41,556 nucleotides of DNA from Serpentinimonas barnesii (GTDB lineage Bacteria > Pseudomonadota > Gammaproteobacteria > Burkholderiales > Burkholderiaceae_C): assembly GCF_000696225.1 (NCBI RefSeq), contig NZ_BAWN01000001.1, positions 1 to 41,556 on the forward strand. The letters are read 5' to 3'. Below, piece after piece: positions 36,612 to 41,556 of the stretch. Position numbers and translations under genes: made by a program. The stretch's first letter is position 1. The number at the start of each line of letters is the position of its first letter. The notes below the pieces were generated by a model. It searched no databases. It saw nothing but the letters and a program-made list of their open reading frames with translations, and was not told the origin of the DNA.

Positions 36612-38144
36612 TCAGGCCTCCACCTTGATCGGGATGGTGCGCTTTTTCTCGGCACCAAAGAGGCTGGTTTCGCTCACGCCCTCGGAGCAGCCGTTGCCGA
36701 AGCTAAAGCCGCAGCCGCCGCGCAGGTTGTAGGCGTTTTCGGCGTACTCGCGGTGCGTGCTCGGGATCACGAAGCGGTCTTCGTAATTGGCAATCGCCAT
36801 GTAGCGGTACATCTCCTCGACCTGCGCGCTGCTCAGGCCCACCTGATCGAGCACCTCCTGGTTCACCACCCCTTCCACGTGCTTGGCGCGCTGGTAGGCG
36901 CGCATGGCCAGCATGCGCTCCAGCGCCTTGACCACTGGGAAGGTGTCGCCCGCCGTGAGCAGGTTGGCCAGGTACTTGACCGGAATGCGCAACTGGCTCA
37001 CGTCGGGGATGATGCCGTTGAGGTTGAGCTGCCCGGAGTTGGCCGCCGCGCTGATGGGTGACAGCGGAGGGATGTACCAGACCATGGGCAGGGTGCGGTA
37101 CTCGGGGTGCAGCGGCAGCGCCACTTTCCAGTCCATCGCCATTTTCCAGACCGGGCTCACTTGGGCGGCGTCCAGCCAGGACTGCGGCACGCCGTCGCGC
37201 AGCGCTTGCGCGATCACCTTCGGGTCGTTGGGGTCGAGGAACAGGTCGAGCTGGGCCTGGTAGAGGTCGGTCTCGCGCGCCACGCTGGCGGCTTGCTCGA
37301 TGCGGTCGGCGTCGTACAGCAGCACCCCGAGGTAGCGGATGCGCCCGACGCAGGTCTCGGAGCACACCGTGGGCTGCCCGGCTTCGATGCGTGGGTAGCA
37401 GAAGATGCACTTCTCGGCCTTGCCGCTCTTCCAGTTGTAGTAAATTTTCTTGTACGGGCAGCCCGAAACGCACATGCGCCAGCCCCTGCATTTGTCCTGG
37501 TCCACCAGCACGATGCCGTCTTCCTCGCGCTTGTAGATGCTGCCCGAGGGGCAACTGGCCACGCAGGTGGGGTTGAGGCAGTGCTCGCACAGGCGCGGCA
37601 GGTACATCATGAAGGTGTTTTCAAACTCACCCACCATCGCTTTTTGCGCCGCCTCGAAGTTGTTGAGGTTGGGGTCTTTGCTGCGCTTGGAGAACTCGCC
37701 GCCGAGAATTTCTTCCCAGTTCGGGCCCCAGACGATTTTTTCCATGCGCTGGCCGGTGATGAGCGAGCGCGGCCGTGCCGTGGGGGCGGTCTTCATCTCG
37801 GGCGCCGTGTGCAGGTGCTCGTAGTCGAAGGTGAAGGGCTCGTAGTAGTCGTCGATCTCGGGCAGGTTGGGGTTGGCAAACAGGCGCATCAGCAGCGACC
37901 AGCGCCCGCCCTGTTTGGGCACGATGCCGCCGTCGGCCGAGCGCGTCCAGCCGCCGTTCCAGCGCTCTTGGTTTTCCCACTCCTTGGGGTAGCCGATGCC
38001 GGGTTTGGTCTCGACGTTGTTGAACCAGGCGTACTCGACGCCGGGGCGATTGGTCCAGACGTTCTTGCACGTCACCGAGCAGGTGTGGCAGCCGATGCAT
38101 TTGTCCAGGTTCAGGACCATGCCAATCTGTGCGCGTATTTTCAT
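36612..38144 (-). CDS. narH: nitrate reductase beta subunit NarH
   Basis: A 510-residue iron-sulphur protein of standard length. Four ferredoxin-type Cys clusters are visible. The first is CIGCHTCSVTCKNVW (Cys16, 19, 22, 26). CEHCLNPTCVASCPSG and CRGWRMCVSGCPYKK follow; in the latter Trp replaces one Cys, as for the 3Fe-4S cluster of NarH. CIFCYPRIEAGQPTVCSETC is the last. It carries electrons from NarI to NarG on the cytoplasmic side of the membrane. GAGGAG precedes ATG 38144, 30 nt after the narG stop. Confidence 0.96.
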   Translation of the reverse strand: MKIRAQIGMVLNLDKCIGCHTCSVTCKNVWTNRPGVEYAWFNNVETKPGIGYPKEWENQERWNGGWTRSADGGIVPKQGGRWSLLMRLFANPNLPEIDDYYEPFTFDYEHLHTAPEMKTAPTARPRSLITGQRMEKIVWGPNWEEILGGEFSKRSKDPNLNNFEAAQKAMVGEFENTFMMYLPRLCEHCLNPTCVASCPSGSIYKREEDGIVLVDQDKCRGWRMCVSGCPYKKIYYNWKSGKAEKCIFCYPRIEAGQPTVCSETCVGRIRYLGVLLYDADRIEQAASVARETDLYQAQLDLFLDPNDPKVIAQALRDGVPQSWLDAAQVSPVWKMAMDWKVALPLHPEYRTLPMVWYIPPLSPISAAANSGQLNLNGIIPDVSQLRIPVKYLANLLTAGDTFPVVKALERMLAMRAYQRAKHVEGVVNQEVLDQVGLSSAQVEEMYRYMAIANYEDRFVIPSTHREYAENAYNLRGGCGFSFGNGCSEGVSETSLFGAEKKRTIPIKVEA

Positions 38145-38174
38145 TGCATTGCTCCTCGTTTCGGTGGGCCGGGC

Positions 38175-40247
38175 TCAGGGGTTCTCACCCTGCGACTGGA
38201 AGGCGCGGGCGAGTTGATCGTCGCGCGGGGTGTCGAGCCAATCGACCTTGTGCATCTTGCGCACCACCACGAACTCGTCGCGGTTGGTGCCGATGGTGCC
38301 GTAGTAGTTGAAGCCGTAGCTCAGTTGCGCGTAGCCGCCGATCATGTGCGTGGGCTTGGTGACGGCGCGCGTGACCGAGTTGTGGATGCCGCCGCGGTGG
38401 CCGGTGATTTCCGAGCCTGGCGCGTTGATGATCTTTTCCTGCGCGTGGTACATCATCACCATGCCTTGGTTGACGCGCTGGCTGACCACGGCACGCGCCG
38501 AAATGGCGCCGTTGACGTTGAACAGCTCGACCCAGTCGTTGTCCTCGATCCCGGCCGATTTGGCGTCGTCTTCCGACAGCCAGATCACCGGCCCGCCGCG
38601 GTTGAGGGTGAGCATCATCAGGTTGTCGGAGTAGGTGCTGTGGATGCCCCACTTCTGGTGCGGGGTGATGAAGTTGAGCAAGATCTCCTTGTTGCCATTG
38701 GGCTTGAGGTTGTGGATGGCGGCGGTGGTGTTGAGGTCCACCGGTGGCCGGTAGCTCGAAAGCCCCTCGCCGAAGGCGCGCATCCAAGGGTGATCTTGGT
38801 AGAACTGCTGGCGGCCGGTGAGGGTGCGCCATGGAATGAGTTCGTGTACGTTGGTGTAGCCGGCGTTGTACGAGACTTTCTCCGACTCCAACCCAGACCA
38901 GATCGGCGAGGAGATGATCTTGCGCGGCTGCGCTTGGCAGTCGCGAAAGCGGATTTTTTCGTCCTCGCGGTGCAGCGCCAGGTGCGCGTGCTCGCGCCCG
39001 GTGACTTTGCTCAGCGCCTCCCAAGCCTTGACGGCAACGTGGCCGTTGGTCTCGGGCGCCAGTAGCAAAATCACTTCGCAGGCGTCGATGTCGCTGACGA
39101 TGCGCGGCATGCCCTTGGTCGGGCCTTCTTCTAGGGTCAGGCCGTTGAGCTCGCCCAGTTGCGTGACTTCGGTCTCGGTCTTCCAGGCCATACCCTTCCC
39201 GCCATTGCCCAGCTTGTTCATCAGCGGCCCCAAGGCGGTGAAGCGCTTGTGCAGGTTGGGGTAGTCGCGCTCGACCACGGTCATCTGCGGCGCGGTTTTG
39301 CCTGGGATGAGATCGCACTCGCCTTTTTTCCACTCCTTGACATCGAAGGGCTGCGCCAGCTCGGCCGGGGTGTCGTGCATCAGCGGTGTCAGCACCAACT
39401 CTTTTTCTACCCCGAGGTGGCCGCGGCAGACTTCGCTGAAGGCTTTGGCCAGCCCTTTGTAGATTTCCCAGTCGGAGCGGCTCTGCCACACCGGGTCCAC
39501 CGCCACCGAGAGCGGGTGGATGAAGGGGTGCATGTCGCTGGTGTTGAGGTCGTTTTTCTCGTACCAGCTTGCCGTGGGCAGCACCACATCGGAGTACAGG
39601 CAGGTGGTGCTCATGCGAAAGTCCAGCGTCACCAGCAAATCGAGCTTGCCCTCGGGCGCTTGGGCGTGCCAGGCCACTTCGGTGGGTTTGGCATCGGCCG
39701 CGCCCAAATCTTTGCCTTGCACCCCGTTTTGCGTGCCCAGCAGGTGCTTGAGGAAGTACTCATGCCCCTTGCCCGAGGAGCCGAGCAGGTTGGAGCGCCA
39801 GACGAACAGGTTGCGCGGCCAGTTCTGCGGCGCATCCGGGTCTTCGCAGCTCATTTGCAAGCGGCCGTCTTTGAGCGCCTGCACGGCGTAGTCCTTCGGG
39901 TCCAGGCCAGCGGCCTGGGCGTCGCGCACCACTTGCAGGGGGTTGGTCTTGAGCTGCGGTGCGCTGGGCAGCCAGCCCATGCGCTCGGCGCGCACGTTGT
40001 AGTCGATCAGGCTGCCACCGTAGGCCTTGTGATCGGCCAGCGGCGAGAGGATGTCGCCCACGCCAACCTGCTCGTAGCGCCACTGGTCGGTGTGGGCGTA
40101 GAAGAAGGAGGTGGAGTTTTGCTGGCGCGGCGGGCGCGCCCAGTCGGTGGCGAAGGCCAGCGGAATCCAGCCCGACTGCGGGCGCAGCTTTTCCTGCCCC
40201 ACGTAGTGGGCCCAGCCGCCGCCGCTTTGGCCGATGCAGCCGCACAT
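38175..40247 (-). pseudogene. narG: nitrate reductase alpha subunit NarG, 5'-truncated
   Basis: About 690 residues of the C-terminal part of NarG are present. The recognisable sequence begins at MCGCIGQSGGGWAHYVGQEKLRP (central part of the protein, near 540 of about 1,240). It continues unbroken through FRMSTTCLYSDVVLPTASWYEKND to the normal end. The missing N-terminal half holds the FS0 cluster ligands and the Asp that binds molybdenum, so this copy could not be active alone. Upstream of about 40247 the frame stays open to 40871, but that sequence is the antisense of an MFS transporter gene. No frameshift or stop is seen in the remaining part, so the loss is recent or is an assembly join. 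Confidence 0.9.
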
Positions 40248-40252
40248 ACGGC
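40244..40252. other. head-to-head junction of truncated narG and truncated MFS gene
   Basis: NarG-type sequence on the reverse strand stops at the Met codon 40247-40245. MFS-type sequence on the forward strand begins at about 40248 (TAFSTAMLVFGLLM). The estimate is good to about 10 nt. There is no insertion sequence, long direct repeat or spacer between them. Confidence 0.75.
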
Positions 40253-41423
40253 CTTCTCCACCGCCATGCTCGTGTTCGGGCTGCTGATGTTCATCGGCGG
40301 TTATTTCGTAGACAAATACGGTCCAAAGATCGTGTTCCTCGTCGGGGCGGCGTTCTTGGCCACCTCGCAAATTCTGTCGGCGCAGATTGATACCGTCACC
40401 GGTTTGGTCCTGACCTTTGGGGTGGTCGGTGGCATCGGCTTGGGCCTGACCTACACGGCGGCCACGGTGGCCGTGAGTTCGCGCTGGTTTCCAGACAAAA
40501 AGGGCACGGCGATCGGGTTTGCGGTGCTGGGCTTTGGCTTGGGAGCGGCGGTGGCGGGTCCAGTCTGGACCGCCAGCATCGCAGCCATAGGCTGGCGCGA
40601 AACCTATATGTGGACCGGGGCGGTGTTTGCCGTGGTGTTGTTGATCATTTCCACCATTCTTCGCTTTCCGCCTGCCGATTGGCACTTCGTGCCCGGCAAG
40701 GGCTGGGAGCCCATGAACGATGAAGCCGCCGCCGCTGCTCGGGGCAAAGACGAGGTGGCCGTTAACCCGAACGATCTGACCTTTGCCGAAGCCGCCCGCA
40801 CACCGCAGATGTGGCTCACCGGCGCGATGTTCTTTTTGAGCATTTTCGGTGGCCTGATGGCGGTTTCGCAACTGGCGGCCTTTGCCCGCGACGCCCAGCC
40901 GGCTGGCATCGGCATGGTTGCCGCCGCAGCCGCCTTGGTGGTGATGACCATGGCCATCTTCAACGGCGCCGGGCGCCCGTCGTGGGGCGCCATTTCCGAC
41001 ATCATCGGCATACGCAACGCCTACATGATCGTGATCTGCCTCATGATCGCGGCCATGCTAACGCTGAGCATAGCCGCCACACCGACCATGATGTTTGTGG
41101 CTGCCGGCCTGACCGGTTTTGCTTTCGGCGGCACGCTGGCCCTCAACCCGATCCTGACCACGGCCTTCTTTGGCGCCACTTATGTGGCGCGCATCTATGG
41201 GCTGATATTTCTGATCGGATTCGGCGGCGGGGGCTTCTTTGGGCCCATGGTGGGCGGCATGGTGCGCACCAACACCGGCAGTTACGACATGGCCTTCCTG
41301 AGCGCTGCGGCCACTGCCACTGTGGCCCTGGTGCTGGCCTTCTTCTTGGTGCCCAAGAGCGGGCAGGAGCACCTCAAGCGGCCGGGCATGGCACCTGTGC
41401 CACCGACCCGAGCCGCTGCCTGA
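40248..41423 (+). pseudogene. MFS transporter, oxalate/formate antiporter (OFA) type, 5'-truncated
   Basis: About 391 residues with roughly 11 membrane helices. The visible part opens within helix 2 (TAFSTAMLVFGLLMFIGG) and continues into the MFS motif A region YFVDKYGPK. GIGLGLTYTAATVAVSSRWFPDKKGTA and FNGAGRPSWGAISDIIG are typical of the OFA family, which exchanges small carboxylates. Helix 1, about 50 residues, and the start codon are missing at the junction with narG. The forward frame stays open upstream to 39159, but only as the antisense of narG. The substrate is not known. No oxalyl-CoA or formyl-CoA genes are in the window. Confidence 0.8.
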
Positions 41424-41556
41424 AGGCGTCCGTTTACACTCCCATGGGTCTGCATCCGGCGTGGCCGCAAAGGCTGCGCCCGGTGCTGCCCGTCTAAGTG
41501 TCGCATCCCGGATGATCATATAGACTCAAGGCGCTCTCCTTTGTTCATGGCCAGAG

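Noticed and set aside
41454-41515. CATCCGG/CCGGATG inverted repeat near the right edge
   Set aside because: The 48-nt loop is too long for a terminator, no T-tract follows, and the sequence ends before context can be judged.
41058-41519. Reverse-strand frame at the right edge (MIIRDATLRR)
   Set aside because: Most of it is antisense to the MFS gene and shows no family resemblance. An AAAGGAG-like site lies upstream on that strand, but this alone is not enough. Nothing else could be supported in 41424-41556.

Overview
The window is a stretch of a GC-rich, gene-dense bacterial chromosome. Every clearly identifiable gene points to a betaproteobacterium of the order Burkholderiales, most likely Comamonadaceae. 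The recG-oxyR-ubiA-proC block, the class II (B12-dependent) ribonucleotide reductase, the nar operon with a linked parvulin and the NarG, DAHP synthase and ribosomal protein sequences all fit that group. An SbtA-type bicarbonate transporter hints at inorganic-carbon limitation, for example an alkaline or autotrophic lifestyle; this is inference. No rRNA, CRISPR array, insertion sequence or prophage was seen.

Layout, left to right. 1-3.6 kb: the 3' part of a YheT-type hydrolase, a membrane-anchored cytochrome c, an orphan ParA-like ATPase and a CaCA-family cation antiporter. 3.6-8.6 kb: recG, oxyR and ubiA form a tight forward cluster meeting convergent proC, with overlapping stop codons. 8.6-12 kb: divergent glpK and glpD. 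12-21.4 kb: the spc and alpha ribosomal protein operons (rplN to rplQ, with secY, infA, rpmJ and rpoA), then an initiator tRNA gene and a strong bidirectional terminator. The S10 operon is not upstream; glpD is there instead. 21.4-25.2 kb, reverse strand: a DAHP synthase gene behind an aromatic leader-peptide attenuator, a SAM-dependent methyltransferase and a class V aminotransferase. 25.2-30.3 kb, forward strand: an Atm1-type ABC exporter, a HypT/YjiE-like LysR regulator and pyrC in overlapping order, then sbtA. 30.3-34.1 kb, reverse strand: nitronate monooxygenase translationally coupled to nrdJ. 34.2-40.2 kb, reverse strand: narG (5'-truncated), narH, narJ, narI and a parvulin. 40.2-41.4 kb, forward strand: a 5'-truncated MFS transporter of the oxalate/formate antiporter type.

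The most notable signals are these. (1) A complete-looking transcription attenuator precedes the DAHP synthase gene: a 27-residue leader peptide with the run CFYFARFWF, an antiterminator pairing and a terminator with nine U residues. (2) A head-to-head junction near 40247 removes the 5' halves of both narG and the MFS gene, so it is either a deletion or an assembly join. (3) The dihydroorotase has Glu104 where the carbamylated metal-bridging lysine is expected. (4) A promoter followed at once by a terminator-like hairpin, with competing downstream pairings, lies in the rpsK-rpsD gap. (5) The initiator tRNA has its own near-consensus promoter embedded in the end of rplQ.
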